Source: Parvibaculum sp963696585 (GTDB lineage Bacteria; Pseudomonadota; Alphaproteobacteria; Parvibaculales; Parvibaculaceae). Taken from it: 64,000 nt of DNA. Positions 35,371 to 45,581 of this stretch are shown in pieces. The translations under genes and the position numbers were made by a program. The notes beneath the pieces are model-generated. The model saw only the letters and a list, made by a program, of their open reading frames with translations, did no database searches and was not told the DNA's origin. Position 1 is the stretch's first letter. The number at the start of each line of letters is the position of its first letter. The stretch spans positions 1-64,000 of the forward strand of contig CAVOKW010000023.1 in the NCBI GenBank assembly GCA_963696585.1, in the 5' to 3' direction.

Positions 35371-35430
35371 TTGTGGTATGGCGATGTATTAGAGCATCGA
35401 AAGTATGCATTTAATGCAATGGCTAACCAC

Positions 35431-36324
35431 TTACCGCACACCCGGTATGCTCCGAATTAATGCGTCGACTGGGTTGTCTGTTAATGAGTACCTCAAGTGT
35501 TCACCTCCAGAAAAAAAGGCGGTGATGCGAGGCTTTTCTGATCGATAAAATATTTCGTTACAGGAATAAACTTGAACAGCAACGTTTAGAATATCTGTTT
35601 CATCAGGCTGCAATACAAATGACGAAAACTTTGGCTCAACCCCATACTGTACTGGTTTAGCATAAAGCACTGCTAGATTCGGCGTTAGAGGCACCAGAAA
35701 TTTTGGATTAAAGATGGGATTCGCGAACGAAGTTACGTTGCAGTAAAATCCGTCGCCAAAAATGAATTCTCTATTAGGAGAGAATAGTAAGACGAATTTT
35801 CCGCTCTGCCCAATCGAACCTGCTAATGTTCTTTGACCATTACGCAAATTCAGTCCGATCAGTTTGTTTTTTTCGGGTTCCGGCAAGGGGCCTCGGAGTT
35901 GCTCTGCCAACTGGACAACAGCAGATCGTGTCATTGGACTTCTCACTACAAGTGAGGTCATAGACTCAACGAGGTTTGGGATTTCTTTCTCATTGAGATC
36001 AAATTTAACAAATCTGCTCGATAAGCTCCCCGATTGAAGTTTTATTTCATTGCTTATTGATATCAGGCCATCAATTACTTTTGGAAACGAGCTGTCTGCT
36101 GCATCAAACTGCCCCTCAAAGCTTTCATCCCAAACTGTCGATTCATCCGGAGACTTTCCTAATTTAATGTGATGTCCGTTTCCTATAACACCTAAATTCT
36201 TTGGGGGGATACAGAGGTTTTCTCCGTTAGGACTAATCCTGTGTACGTCTCCGTTGGAGTTTTTCCAATATTTTGAAACTCCTTCGGGCCACCAATGATG
36301 CTTTGCAGATTTAAGTTTTGCCAT
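35431..36324 (-). CDS. AT-rich gene encoding a DUF4238-like protein
   Basis: A 297-residue protein starting MAKLKSAKHHWWPEGVSKYW. The start HHWWPEG... and the FSPNREFIFGDGFYCNV and CNEIFYRSEKPRITAFFSGG segments resemble DUF4238-type proteins (N-terminal His-His-x-x-Pro and a late conserved core), but I cannot confirm the family. No signal peptide is seen. The gene and its margins (about 35375-36370) are far poorer in G+C than the neighbours and use different codons (many TTT, AAT, ATA), so it was probably acquired. A TATAAT (36374-36379, minus) lies 50 bases before the start. Confidence 0.6.
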   Translation of the reverse strand: MAKLKSAKHHWWPEGVSKYWKNSNGDVHRISPNGENLCIPPKNLGVIGNGHHIKLGKSPDESTVWDESFEGQFDAADSSFPKVIDGLISISNEIKLQSGSLSSRFVKFDLNEKEIPNLVESMTSLVVRSPMTRSAVVQLAEQLRGPLPEPEKNKLIGLNLRNGQRTLAGSIGQSGKFVLLFSPNREFIFGDGFYCNVTSFANPIFNPKFLVPLTPNLAVLYAKPVQYGVEPKFSSFVLQPDETDILNVAVQVYSCNEIFYRSEKPRITAFFSGGEHLRYSLTDNPVDALIRSIPGVR

Positions 36325-36443
36325 CGTCTGCCTTCGAATTGGAGTTTTGAAATACGTGCTTTGAGCACCGGACATTATACCGGCACGGGTTGGTAGCCTC
36401 CAGCCCCTTGACGCCCGCCGCCCCCCGCGCCTATGTTTCGCCC

Positions 36444-36530
36444 ATGAACCGCGCAAGTGACATCAGCGTCCTGAACGGACTTCCTGGCGGCCTCGCCCTT
36501 CCGGGCGCGGGGACGCTTCTGCGCGCCTAG
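36444..36530 (+). CDS. Possible leucine-rich leader peptide ORF before leuA
   Basis: A 28-codon ORF (start ATG 36444, stop TAG 36530) includes seven leucines, ending with VLNGLPGGLALPGAG and a final TLLRA. It lies about 120 bases before leuA. Such leader ORFs in leu operons sense leucyl-tRNA, but no clear terminator/antiterminator pair is visible, so this remains a guess. The rest of 36325-36650 has no other gene. Confidence 0.25.
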   Translation: MNRASDISVLNGLPGGLALPGAGTLLRA

Positions 36531-36650
36531 CGCAGAACATCATCCGGCTCATCCCCATATCTTTTCCCGTTTCATTCCATTGCGACAAGGCCATGATTTT
36601 TCTGGCAGAGTCGATCACCAGCGCGTTTGCCGCGCTGCCGGAGCCAGCCC

Positions 36651-38300
36651 ATGTTGAAAGACCCGTCCACCAAATACCGCGCTTTTCCGCCGATTGACTT
36701 GCCCGACAGGCAATGGCCGAGCCGCGCCATCACCAAACCGCCGATCTGGATGAGCACCGACCTGCGCGACGGCAACCAGTCGCTGTTCGAGCCGATGGAT
36801 GGCGACCGCAAGATGCGCATGTTCAAGATGCTGGTACGCATCGGTTTCAAGGAAATTGAAGCCGGGTTTCCTTCCGCCTCGGACACGGATTTCAATTTCA
36901 TCCGCGAGCTCGTGACGCAGGGCCATGTGCCCGACGATGTGCGCATCGAGGTTTTGACGCAGGCGCGCGAGGAACTGATCACCCGCACCATGGAAAGCCT
37001 TCGCGGCGCCAAGCAGGCGATTGTGCATGTTTACAACGCCACCGCGCCCAATTTCCGCGAGCAGGTGTTTCAACAGGGCAAGCAGGGCGTCAAGGCGATT
37101 GCCATGGAAGCGGCGCGCCAGATCAAGGATCAGGCGCGCGCCCAGCCTGAAACCGACTGGCGGTTTCAATATTCGCCTGAGGTTTTTTCCGGCACCGAAC
37201 TTGAATTTGCCAAGGAAGTTGTCGATGCCGTCACCGAAATCTGGGACGCCTCGCCCGACAACAAGGTGATCATCAATCTGCCGGCAACCGTCGAAATGGC
37301 GACGCCGAATATTTATGCCGACCAGATCGAATGGATGCATCGCCATCTCGAACGGCGCGACGGCATCATCCTGTCGCTGCATCCGCATAATGATCGCGGC
37401 ACGGCGGTGGCCGCCACCGAGCTTGGCGTGATGGCGGGCGCCGACCGCGTGGAAGGCTGTCTCTTCGGCAATGGCGAGCGCACCGGCAATGTCGATCTTG
37501 TGACGCTGGCGCTCAATCTCTATTCGCAGGGGATCGATCCGGGGCTTGATTTTTCGCAGATCAATGAAGTGGCGCGCACCACCGAATATTGCACGCAATT
37601 GCCGATCCACCCGCGCCATCCTTATGTCGGCGATCTCGTGTTCACGGCGTTTTCCGGTTCGCATCAGGATGCGATCAAGAAAGGCTTTGCGGCGCGCAAG
37701 GCGGGCGACATCTGGGAGGTGCCTTATCTGCCGGTCGATCCGCATGATCTGGGCCGCACCTACGAGTCGATCATTCGCGTCAACAGCCAGTCGGGCAAAG
37801 GCGGCATCGCCTATCTCTTGGAAGCCGAATATGGCCTCGTGCTGCCGCGCCGCTTGCAGGTCGAGTTTTCCGGCGCCGTGCAGAAAGTGACGGATGACAC
37901 GGGGAAAGAAGTCAGCGCGAAGGATATTTACGATATTTTCACGCGCGAATATCTGACACTCGACAAGCCGATTGCCTATGTCAGCCATTCGCTGTTTGAC
38001 GACGGCGGCAAGCAGGGCGTGAAGCTGCACGTAAAGCGCAACGGGCGCGAGGAAGAGCTTGTCGGCATTGGCAACGGGCCGATTGATGCCGTGATGGCGG
38101 CGCTCGCCTTGCCGCTCAGCGTGCGCCATTACGAGGAACATTCGCTCGGCACGGGCTCGGATGCGAAGGCTGTGGCCTATGTGGAGGTGGCGGACAAGAC
38201 AAAGGCGGGCGATGTGTTTGGCGTCGGCATTGATGCCAATATCATCACGGCATCGTTCCGTGCCCTGATCAGCGCCGCCAACCGGGCGGCAGCGCGATGA
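36651..38300 (+). CDS. leuA: 2-isopropylmalate synthase (long LeuA type)
   Basis: A 549-residue enzyme for the first step of leucine synthesis (acetyl-CoA plus 2-oxoisovalerate). It belongs to the longer LeuA branch: WMSTDLRDGNQSLFEPMD carries the catalytic DLRDG; LHPHNDRG carries the metal-binding HxH; GTGSDAKAVAYVEVADK is in the C-terminal regulatory domain. The start at 36651 (MLKDPSTKYRAFPPI) is preferred; a frame extension upstream has no support. Confidence 0.96.
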   Translation: MLKDPSTKYRAFPPIDLPDRQWPSRAITKPPIWMSTDLRDGNQSLFEPMDGDRKMRMFKMLVRIGFKEIEAGFPSASDTDFNFIRELVTQGHVPDDVRIEVLTQAREELITRTMESLRGAKQAIVHVYNATAPNFREQVFQQGKQGVKAIAMEAARQIKDQARAQPETDWRFQYSPEVFSGTELEFAKEVVDAVTEIWDASPDNKVIINLPATVEMATPNIYADQIEWMHRHLERRDGIILSLHPHNDRGTAVAATELGVMAGADRVEGCLFGNGERTGNVDLVTLALNLYSQGIDPGLDFSQINEVARTTEYCTQLPIHPRHPYVGDLVFTAFSGSHQDAIKKGFAARKAGDIWEVPYLPVDPHDLGRTYESIIRVNSQSGKGGIAYLLEAEYGLVLPRRLQVEFSGAVQKVTDDTGKEVSAKDIYDIFTREYLTLDKPIAYVSHSLFDDGGKQGVKLHVKRNGREEELVGIGNGPIDAVMAALALPLSVRHYEEHSLGTGSDAKAVAYVEVADKTKAGDVFGVGIDANIITASFRALISAANRAAAR

Positions 38301-38395
38301 GGCGGGCCGCAAGATTTTTCTTGGGGCCAGGGTGAAGCGGGCTTACAATCCCGTATGTGATTTTGCGGCCTTGTGGCCGCAGGAGGTTGTAGGCC

Positions 38396-39619
38396 GTGCT
38401 TTACCATCTTTACGAACTTAACCATGCCGCTGTTGTGCCTTTTCGCGCGGCAGCCGGGATCAGCCGCTGGGCGCTGCGTCATCCGCTTAATCCGTTTACG
38501 GACCATGTCGTGAGCAAGACGCTTGCCGCGGCGGCGGATGTTTTTGAATCAACGACAAGGCGCTATGGCAAGCCGGCCTTTGGTCTGGCGACAACGCAGA
38601 TCGACGGCAAGGACGTGGCCGTGCGCGAGGAAATTGTCTGGGCGAGGCCCTTCTGCCAGCTTTTGCATTTTGCCCGCGATGTGAAGCTGAAGGAACCGCA
38701 GCCGACGCTGCTCATCGTCGCGCCCTTGTCCGGCCATTATGCGACGCTGCTGCGCGGCACGGTGGAAGCCATGCTGCCGCATTACGAGGTTTACATCACC
38801 GACTGGACGGATGCGCGCATGGTGCCCCTGGCGCTCGGCAAGTTCGACCTTGATGACTATATCGACTATCTGATCGATATTTTTCATTCGCTGGGGCCGG
38901 ATGTGCATGTGCTTGCCGTGTGCCAGCCCTCGGTGCCGGTGTTTGCGGCGGTGGCCGTGATGAATGAGGCGAAAGATCCGCTCAGCCCGCGCTCGATGAC
39001 GCTGATGGGCGGGCCGATCGATACGCGCGAAAGCCCGACGGAAGTCAATCGTCTGGCGACCGAGCGCGGCACGCAATGGTATGAGCGCCATGTCATTACC
39101 ACCGTGCCGTGGCCCGCACCTGGCGCGCTGCGCCGCGTCTATCCGGGTTTTGTGCAGCTCTCCGGCTTCATGGCGATGAACATGGACCGCCATGTCGATG
39201 CGCATTGGAAGTTCTTCGATCACATGGTCGAGGGCGATGGCGAAAGCGCCGACAAGCATCGCGAATTTTATGACGAATATCTCTCGGTCATGGATATGAC
39301 GGCGGAGTTCTATCTGCAGACGGTGGACGAGGTTTTTGTCAAACATTCGCTGCCCAAGGGCGAATTCCTGCATCGCGGCAAACCCGTCAGGCCGGACGCC
39401 ATCACGCGCACGGCGCTGATGACGGTTGAGGGCGAGAGGGATGATATTTCCGGCGTTGGCCAGACAAAAGCGGCACATAAGCTCGCCAAACGGCTGCCCG
39501 ACAGCATGCGTCAGCATTATGAACAGCCCGGTGTCGGACATTATGGCGTTTTCAACGGGGCGCGCTGGAAAGCCGAGATTGCGCCACGGGTTCGCGCCTT
39601 CATTGCGGCACAGAGCTAG
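38396..39619 (+). CDS. phaZ: Intracellular poly(3-hydroxyalkanoate) depolymerase
   Basis: A 407-residue protein of the intracellular PHB depolymerase family. It has the nucleophile-like motif VHVLAVCQPSVPVFAAV (Cys instead of Ser), NMDRHVDAHWKFFDH, and a catalytic-His-type ending PGVGHYGVFNG. It mobilises carbon stored as PHB. A GTG start at 38396 follows a perfect AGGAGG (38381-38386). Confidence 0.92.
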   Translation: MLYHLYELNHAAVVPFRAAAGISRWALRHPLNPFTDHVVSKTLAAAADVFESTTRRYGKPAFGLATTQIDGKDVAVREEIVWARPFCQLLHFARDVKLKEPQPTLLIVAPLSGHYATLLRGTVEAMLPHYEVYITDWTDARMVPLALGKFDLDDYIDYLIDIFHSLGPDVHVLAVCQPSVPVFAAVAVMNEAKDPLSPRSMTLMGGPIDTRESPTEVNRLATERGTQWYERHVITTVPWPAPGALRRVYPGFVQLSGFMAMNMDRHVDAHWKFFDHMVEGDGESADKHREFYDEYLSVMDMTAEFYLQTVDEVFVKHSLPKGEFLHRGKPVRPDAITRTALMTVEGERDDISGVGQTKAAHKLAKRLPDSMRQHYEQPGVGHYGVFNGARWKAEIAPRVRAFIAAQS

Positions 39620-39731
39620 CGTGTCATCATCGCGCGGGTGATCGGGGCGCGATTTCATGTCATCCTCCAGGCGATTCGTCGCTCTGCCACATGGCATATT
39701 GCGAGCGATGGGCTTATTGGGCCTTGGCAAC

Positions 39732-40517
39732 ATGAGCAAGCTCGTCAAACCGCTGGCGCTGCACACCGACACGCTGACCATAGCGGGCCGGGTCGTGCCT
39801 GTGATCCTGCGCCACAATCCGCGCGCCCGGCGCATCATCGTGAAGGTCAATCTGACGGCGGGTTGTGTGGAAGTCACATCGCCGAGCAAGCGCGGCTTTG
39901 GCAAGGCGCTGGCCTTTGCAAGCGAGCAGCGCGACTGGATTGCCGAGCGCCTGCAACGTATTCCGCAGGCGGTGCCCTTCACGCATGGCGCGATTGTGCC
40001 GTTTCGCGGACGCGACCATCTGATCCGTCATGCCGGCTTGCGGCGGCCTGATCGTTCGCGCTCGGGGCCGGTATGGTGCGTGGAAAGCGATGAGGCTGAT
40101 GGGCTGCCGGAAATCCATGCGACGGGCGATGAAGCCTTTCTGCAACGGCGCCTTCTCGACTGGATGCGCAATGAAGCGCGTGTCGAGCTCAATGAGCGCG
40201 TGCTGATCCATGCCGAGGCTTTTGACGTGCGCCCCTCGCGCATCACCGTGCGCGACACGACCACGCGCTGGGGGTCCTGCTCGCCGACACGCGCGCTCTC
40301 TTTTTCGTGGCGACTTATCCTCGCGCCGGCGCATGTGCTGGACTATGTCGCCGCACATGAAGTCGCGCATTTGCGGCACATGAATCACGGGCCGCGCTTC
40401 TGGGCGCTGGTGCGGCAGGCCATTCCGCAATATGAGCCCGCCAAGCAATGGCTTGAGGCGAATGGGCCGGGACTGCATCGCTATGGCGCTGTCTCGCCCG
40501 AACCGTTTGAGGCCTGA
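39732..40517 (+). CDS. YgjP-like metallopeptidase
   Basis: A 261-residue member of the YgjP/DUF45 family. The zinc motif is AAHEVAHLRHMNHGPRFW (HExxH plus a later His), preceded by the family's TTRWGSCSPTRALSFSWRLI. The N-terminal half has the typical NPRARRIIVKV and RFRGRDHLI-like segments. Its substrate is unknown. The start is uncertain; in-frame ATGs at 39657 and 39708 are alternatives. Confidence 0.88.
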   Translation: MSKLVKPLALHTDTLTIAGRVVPVILRHNPRARRIIVKVNLTAGCVEVTSPSKRGFGKALAFASEQRDWIAERLQRIPQAVPFTHGAIVPFRGRDHLIRHAGLRRPDRSRSGPVWCVESDEADGLPEIHATGDEAFLQRRLLDWMRNEARVELNERVLIHAEAFDVRPSRITVRDTTTRWGSCSPTRALSFSWRLILAPAHVLDYVAAHEVAHLRHMNHGPRFWALVRQAIPQYEPAKQWLEANGPGLHRYGAVSPEPFEA

Positions 40518-40603
40518 CGAGCAGACCGGTTGACTTCGCGGACGAAAGCGACCGGCATTTTCCCGGATCGTCAATGCGGCTTTCGGGATGCGCGGGCAAC
40601 AGC

Positions 40604-42979
40604 CTAGCGACCATAGCCCTGATGACCGGGCTGCGGGCCTGCGCGATTGGTGTCGCGACTATCGCCACCGCCAAAGAGACGCTCGAAAAAACCCGGTGCT
40701 TCCCATTGGCGTGGTTCTTCGGCGGCGGGTGGCATATTCTCGCCATCGGTTGATCTGAATTCTTCCTGCGCCAGAATATCACTGGCCGCCGCGTCTGGAT
40801 CATAGACACCAGGCAGCGCGGCGACACGGACATTGGCTTGCGTCTTCGCCATGAAGTCGTGCCAGATGGCGGCGGGCAGGCTGCCGCCTGTCACTTTTTT
40901 CATTGGCGCCCCATTGTCATTGCCGAGCCAGACACCGACCACAAGATCGGCTGTGTAGCCGATGAACCAGGCATCGCGGAAATCCTGCGTCGTGCCGGTC
41001 TTGCCCGCCGCTTCACGATCGGCGAGGGCGGCCTTGCGGCCCGTGCCGTCGCTCAGCACCGCTTTCAGCATGTTGTTCATTTCGCCGACAACGCGCTCAT
41101 CAATGATGCGGCCAAGGCCTGAGCCTTCGCGGCGATAGAGCATGTCGCCCCTCTGACTTTCGACACCTTCGATACCATGGGGAATGACACCATTGCCGCC
41201 ATTGGCAAAGGTGGCATAGGCGGCGGTGAGTTCGAGAAGATTGACATCGCCCGTGCCGAGCGCGAGGGAGAGATTATTGGGCAGGTCGCCCTGAATGCCG
41301 AGACGCTGCGCGGTGCGGATGACCTGACGTACGCCCACTTCAGACGTGAGCTGCACGGCAACCGTGTTGATCGATTTCATCAGGGCGGTGCGCAGATTGA
41401 CCGGGCCTTCAAACTTGTTGCCATAGTTTTCGGGCGACCATGTGCCATAGGTGACGGGGCGGTCGGTGCGCATGGTTTCAGGCGTCAGGCCCTGTTCCAT
41501 GGCGGTCAGATAGACAAAGGGCTTGAAGGCGGAGCCGGGCTGACGCGCGGCCTGCACGGCGCGATTGAACTGGCTCTGTACATAAGAGCGACCGCCGACC
41601 ATGGCGCGTACGGCACCATCGGGACTCAAGGCGACAAGCGCTGCCTGCGAGATATTGAGTTCGACGCCATGCTCGGCCAACGCCTTTTGCAGGACGGCTT
41701 CGGCTTCGCGCTGGAGATAGGGATCAATCGTTGTCTGGACGACGACATCGGTGTCGACGCGTCCGGCATAATCGGGCAGGGCGTCGGCGATCCAATCGAC
41801 GAAGTAATTGATTGATCCCGTGGCGGAGTAGCCTTCCATCGAAGCCGGTTTTACATTGGCATGTTTGGCGTCATCGCTGGTGATATAGCCCGCATTGACC
41901 ATGTTTTGCAGAACGATGCGGGCGCGGGCGCGGGCGAGATTGATGTCGTTGGACGGGGCATAGCGCGAGGGCGCCTTGAGAAGACCTGCCAGCATGGCGG
42001 CTTCGGGCAACGACAAGGCGCGGGCCGGTTTCTTGAAATAGCGTTCGGAGGCGGCCTCAATGCCATAAGCGCCGCCGCCGAAATAGACGCGATTGAGATA
42101 GAGCGTCAGGATCTCTTCCTTGCTCAAGCGCATCTCCAGCCAGATCGCCAGGATCATTTCCTCGATCTTGCGCGAGAAGGTGCGCTCGGGACTGAGAAAA
42201 ACATTCTTGGCCAATTGCTGCGTGATGGTGGAGCCACCCTGGACAATGGCGCCAGCGCGAAAATTAAGCGCCATGGCACGCGCCAGGCCGATGGGGTCGA
42301 CGCCGAAGTGATAATAGAAGCGCTGATCTTCCGTGGCGATCACGGCTTGCGGCACATAGGGCGGCAGATCGGCGAGCGTGACATTGCCGCCGAGCAGATC
42401 GCCGCGATGCGAGAGCGTCTGGCCATCGGCGGCCAGAATGCTGACCGAGGGCGTGTGCTCGATATCATAGAGGCTTGTGGTTTCGGGCAGATGCAGACCG
42501 AAATAGATGAACACGCAACCAAAGAGGATGGCGCTCCAGATGGCGGCAACCAGCAGCCAATAAAAGAGTCGGCTGAGAAGGCTCTGCGTTTGTTTCGAGC
42601 TACCCTTGGCTTGACGCGCACTGGCGCCACCGCGGCTTGACACTGATGAACGCGGTGCGGGGCGGGTGACGGGTTTGGCTTTTGGCTTGGGCTTGGGCTT
42701 GGCAACCGGCTTTGGCGCGGGCTTTTGGGCTTTGGGTTTTTTTGCCGGACGGAACTCGAAGCTCGGTTCCACGCGGGCTTCCTCGCGCCGTTGACGGCGA
42801 CGCGCCTCGCGGGCGTCATAGTCGTCCCAATTTTCCGGATGATCGTCGAAATCGTCGTCGTCAAAGTCATCGCTGATGGCGGCATTGACGCCAATGCCGG
42901 CGCGCACGGGTTTGACGCCCGGAACGCGGCGAAGCGTTCTTGTGCCCTCATCCCGATTTTTGCCGCTGCGATCCGCCAT
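40604..42979 (-). CDS. mrcA: Penicillin-binding protein 1A (bifunctional)
   Basis: A 791-residue class A PBP. An acidic, then Lys/Pro-rich cytoplasmic extension (residues 1-130, with repeated KPKPKPK) precedes one helix (WLLVAAIWSAILFGCVFIYF). The transglycosylase domain has ATEDQRFYYHFGVDPIG with catalytic Glu and GGSTITQQLAKNVFL. The transpeptidase domain has the catalytic SAFK (QPGSAFKPF), SIN (LMKSINTVA) and KTGTT. It builds the peptidoglycan. Start ATG at 42979 (MADRSGKN). Confidence 0.95.
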   Translation of the reverse strand: MADRSGKNRDEGTRTLRRVPGVKPVRAGIGVNAAISDDFDDDDFDDHPENWDDYDAREARRRQRREEARVEPSFEFRPAKKPKAQKPAPKPVAKPKPKPKAKPVTRPAPRSSVSSRGGASARQAKGSSKQTQSLLSRLFYWLLVAAIWSAILFGCVFIYFGLHLPETTSLYDIEHTPSVSILAADGQTLSHRGDLLGGNVTLADLPPYVPQAVIATEDQRFYYHFGVDPIGLARAMALNFRAGAIVQGGSTITQQLAKNVFLSPERTFSRKIEEMILAIWLEMRLSKEEILTLYLNRVYFGGGAYGIEAASERYFKKPARALSLPEAAMLAGLLKAPSRYAPSNDINLARARARIVLQNMVNAGYITSDDAKHANVKPASMEGYSATGSINYFVDWIADALPDYAGRVDTDVVVQTTIDPYLQREAEAVLQKALAEHGVELNISQAALVALSPDGAVRAMVGGRSYVQSQFNRAVQAARQPGSAFKPFVYLTAMEQGLTPETMRTDRPVTYGTWSPENYGNKFEGPVNLRTALMKSINTVAVQLTSEVGVRQVIRTAQRLGIQGDLPNNLSLALGTGDVNLLELTAAYATFANGGNGVIPHGIEGVESQRGDMLYRREGSGLGRIIDERVVGEMNNMLKAVLSDGTGRKAALADREAAGKTGTTQDFRDAWFIGYTADLVVGVWLGNDNGAPMKKVTGGSLPAAIWHDFMAKTQANVRVAALPGVYDPDAAASDILAQEEFRSTDGENMPPAAEEPRQWEAPGFFERLFGGGDSRDTNRAGPQPGHQGYGR

Positions 42980-43081
42980 GACACGCCCCGCCGATGCCCG
43001 GTGCAATGGCACAGGACTCCAAGCGGAAGCTAGCGAGCGATGGTTAACGCGCTGTTAACGTTTGTCCGTCCGCGTCCCGCC

Positions 43082-45553
43082 TTAGATGTCGAGGTTCACC
43101 ACATTGAGCGCATTTTCGCGGATATAGTCGCGGCGCGGCTCGACGACATCGCCCATGAGTTGGGAGAACAGACTGTCAGCCTCGTCGGATTCGCGCACAC
43201 GCACCTGCAAGAGCGAGCGGGCGTCCTTGTCGAGCGTTGTTTCCCAGAGCTGGCTCGCATTCATTTCGCCCAGACCCTTATAGCGCTGGGTGGTAATGCC
43301 CTTGGAACCGGCGGCGAACACGGCCTCGACCAATTGCGAGGGTGAGCGGATTTCTGTGACATCATCCTTGCGGCGAAGCGTGGCGACCTTGCCATAGACT
43401 TCGAGCAGGTGATCCTTGTAGCTGTCGAGGCGACGGGCATCCGCGCTGGCGATCAGCGGTCCGTCAATCGAGACCTGTTCGCGCACGCCGCGCAATTCGC
43501 GTGCGAAGGTCAGACCGCCATCGCTCGTCGTTTCGCCGATCCAGCCGCGATCTGTCTCATCGGAGAGCATGTCGAGGCGACGGGCAACATAGGCGCAGGC
43601 CTTGCCGGATTGTTCGGGGTCGTTCAGCACATTCGGGTTGAGCGCCCCGGCAATCGCCGTCTGCTCGATGACGAATTGGGGATAGCGCGTGGGCAAGCCG
43701 CGCAGAATGGTGCGGATGGCGCGGGCCTTTTCAACAATGTCATGAAGATCCGGCCCGGCGATCTGGGCACCATCATTAAGTGTCAAGACCACTTCCTCGA
43801 TGCCCGTCGCCATCAGGAAATCCTCCAGCGCCTTTTCATTTTTCAGATAGGTTTCGGACTGGGCGCGCTTGACCTTGTAGAGCGGCGGCTGGGCGATATA
43901 GAGATGACCGCGGGTGATGATTTCCGGCATCTGACGATAGAAGAAGGTCAGCAACAATGTGCGGATATGCGCCCCATCAACGTCGGCGTCGGTCATGATG
44001 ATGATCTTGTGATAGCGCAATTTGTCGATGTTGAAATCATCGCGGCCAATGCCGGTGCCGAGTGCTGTGATGAGCGTGCCGATCTGATCGGAGGAGAGCA
44101 TCTTGTCAAAACGCGCACGCTCGACATTGAGGATCTTGCCGCGCAGCGGCAGCACCGCCTGATTGGAGCGGTCGCGGCCCTGTTTGGCCGAGCCGCCGGC
44201 GCTGTCGCCTTCGACGATGAAGAGTTCGGACTTGGCCGGATCGCGTTCCTGGCAGTCGGCAAGCTTGCCGGGCAGGGCGGAGATTTCGAGGGCACCTTTG
44301 CGACGCGTCAGCTCGCGCGCCTTGCGCGCGGCTTCACGCGCGGCGGCGGCTTCGACGACCTTGCCGACAATCTGTTTGGCTTCGGACGGATGCTCTTCAA
44401 ACCAGGTGGACAAGGCATCGTTGACCGCGCCTTCAACAACGGGACGCACTTCGGAGGAGACGAGCTTGTCTTTGGTTTGCGAGGAGAACTTCGGGTCCGG
44501 CACCTTGACCGAGAGCACGCAGGTCAGACCTTCGCGGGCATCATCGCCCGTGAGCGAAACCTTCTCGCGCCTGGCGATGCCGCTCGACTCGGCATAGCTG
44601 TTGACGACGCGGGTAAGTGCGCCACGGAAACCAGCCAGATGCGTGCCACCATCGCGCTGGGGAATGTTGTTGGTAAAGCAGAGTACATTCTCGTGGTAGC
44701 TGTCGTTCCACCACATGGCCACTTCGACGGTGATGCCATCGCGTTCGGTCTTGAGGCTGATGGGCGCGGAAATGAGCGGCGTTTTGGTGCGATCGAGAAA
44801 GCGGACAAATTCCTGCAAGCCGCCTTCATAGAAAAGATCGATGGTTTTGGGTTCGGTGCCCCGCGCATCGGTCAGGGCGATCTTGACGCCGGAATTGAGG
44901 AAGGCAAGCTCGCGCAGGCGATGTTCGAGTGTCGGATAATCAAAATCCGTATGTGTGAAAGTGCCTGACGAGGGATGGAAGGTCACTTCCGTGCCGGTGA
45001 GCGGCTTGCCCCCGGCAGTGAGCGGTGCATCGCCGACCGCGACCAAAGGTGCGTCGGGCACGCCATGCTGAAAGCGCAGGAAATGTTCCTTGCCGGCACG
45101 CCAGATGCGCAGCTCCAGCCAATCGGAAAGGGCGTTCACCACCGAGACGCCGACACCATGCAGGCCGCCCGACACCTTGTAGGAGTTCTGGTCGAACTTC
45201 CCGCCCGCATGGAGCTGGGTCATGATGACCTCGGCGGCCGAAACGCCTTCGCCCTTGTGCATTTCAACGGGAATGCCGCGGCCATTATCCGTGACCGTCA
45301 CCGAGCCATCGGGATTGAGACGCACGCTGGCCGTGTCGCAATAACCGGCCAGGGCTTCGTCGATGGCATTGTCCACGACTTCATAGACCATGTGATGCAA
45401 GCCGGAGCCGTCATCCGTGTCGCCGATATACATGCCCGGCCGCTTGCGCACGGCATCAAGGCCTTTCAGAACCTTGATCGAGTCCGCCCCATATTCTTCC
45501 TGTTCTTTTTCAGGAGAAGGCTTGTCGCCCGGTGTGCTGTCATTTGTGGACAT
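43082..45553 (-). CDS. gyrB: DNA gyrase subunit B
   Basis: An 823-residue type II topoisomerase subunit. The GHKL ATPase has EVVDNAIDEAL and KVSGGLHGVGVSVVNALSD, the TOPRIM domain has FIVEGDSAGGSAKQGRDR and TDADVDGAHIRTLLLTFFYR, and the C-terminus has RYKGLGEMNASQLWETT. The start at 45553 (MSTNDSTPG) is preferred over an upstream ATG in the clpP-like tail. It lies just after a ClpP paralog rather than directly after recF. Confidence 0.97.
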   Translation of the reverse strand: MSTNDSTPGDKPSPEKEQEEYGADSIKVLKGLDAVRKRPGMYIGDTDDGSGLHHMVYEVVDNAIDEALAGYCDTASVRLNPDGSVTVTDNGRGIPVEMHKGEGVSAAEVIMTQLHAGGKFDQNSYKVSGGLHGVGVSVVNALSDWLELRIWRAGKEHFLRFQHGVPDAPLVAVGDAPLTAGGKPLTGTEVTFHPSSGTFTHTDFDYPTLEHRLRELAFLNSGVKIALTDARGTEPKTIDLFYEGGLQEFVRFLDRTKTPLISAPISLKTERDGITVEVAMWWNDSYHENVLCFTNNIPQRDGGTHLAGFRGALTRVVNSYAESSGIARREKVSLTGDDAREGLTCVLSVKVPDPKFSSQTKDKLVSSEVRPVVEGAVNDALSTWFEEHPSEAKQIVGKVVEAAAAREAARKARELTRRKGALEISALPGKLADCQERDPAKSELFIVEGDSAGGSAKQGRDRSNQAVLPLRGKILNVERARFDKMLSSDQIGTLITALGTGIGRDDFNIDKLRYHKIIIMTDADVDGAHIRTLLLTFFYRQMPEIITRGHLYIAQPPLYKVKRAQSETYLKNEKALEDFLMATGIEEVVLTLNDGAQIAGPDLHDIVEKARAIRTILRGLPTRYPQFVIEQTAIAGALNPNVLNDPEQSGKACAYVARRLDMLSDETDRGWIGETTSDGGLTFARELRGVREQVSIDGPLIASADARRLDSYKDHLLEVYGKVATLRRKDDVTEIRSPSQLVEAVFAAGSKGITTQRYKGLGEMNASQLWETTLDKDARSLLQVRVRESDEADSLFSQLMGDVVEPRRDYIRENALNVVNLDI

Positions 45554-45581
45554 GATATCGACTTTCTGGCCGTGAAACGTC

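Noticed and set aside
36420..36540. SRP (4.5S) RNA gene
   Set aside because: A GC-rich hairpin exists, but the conserved SRP tetraloop and internal-loop sequences are missing.
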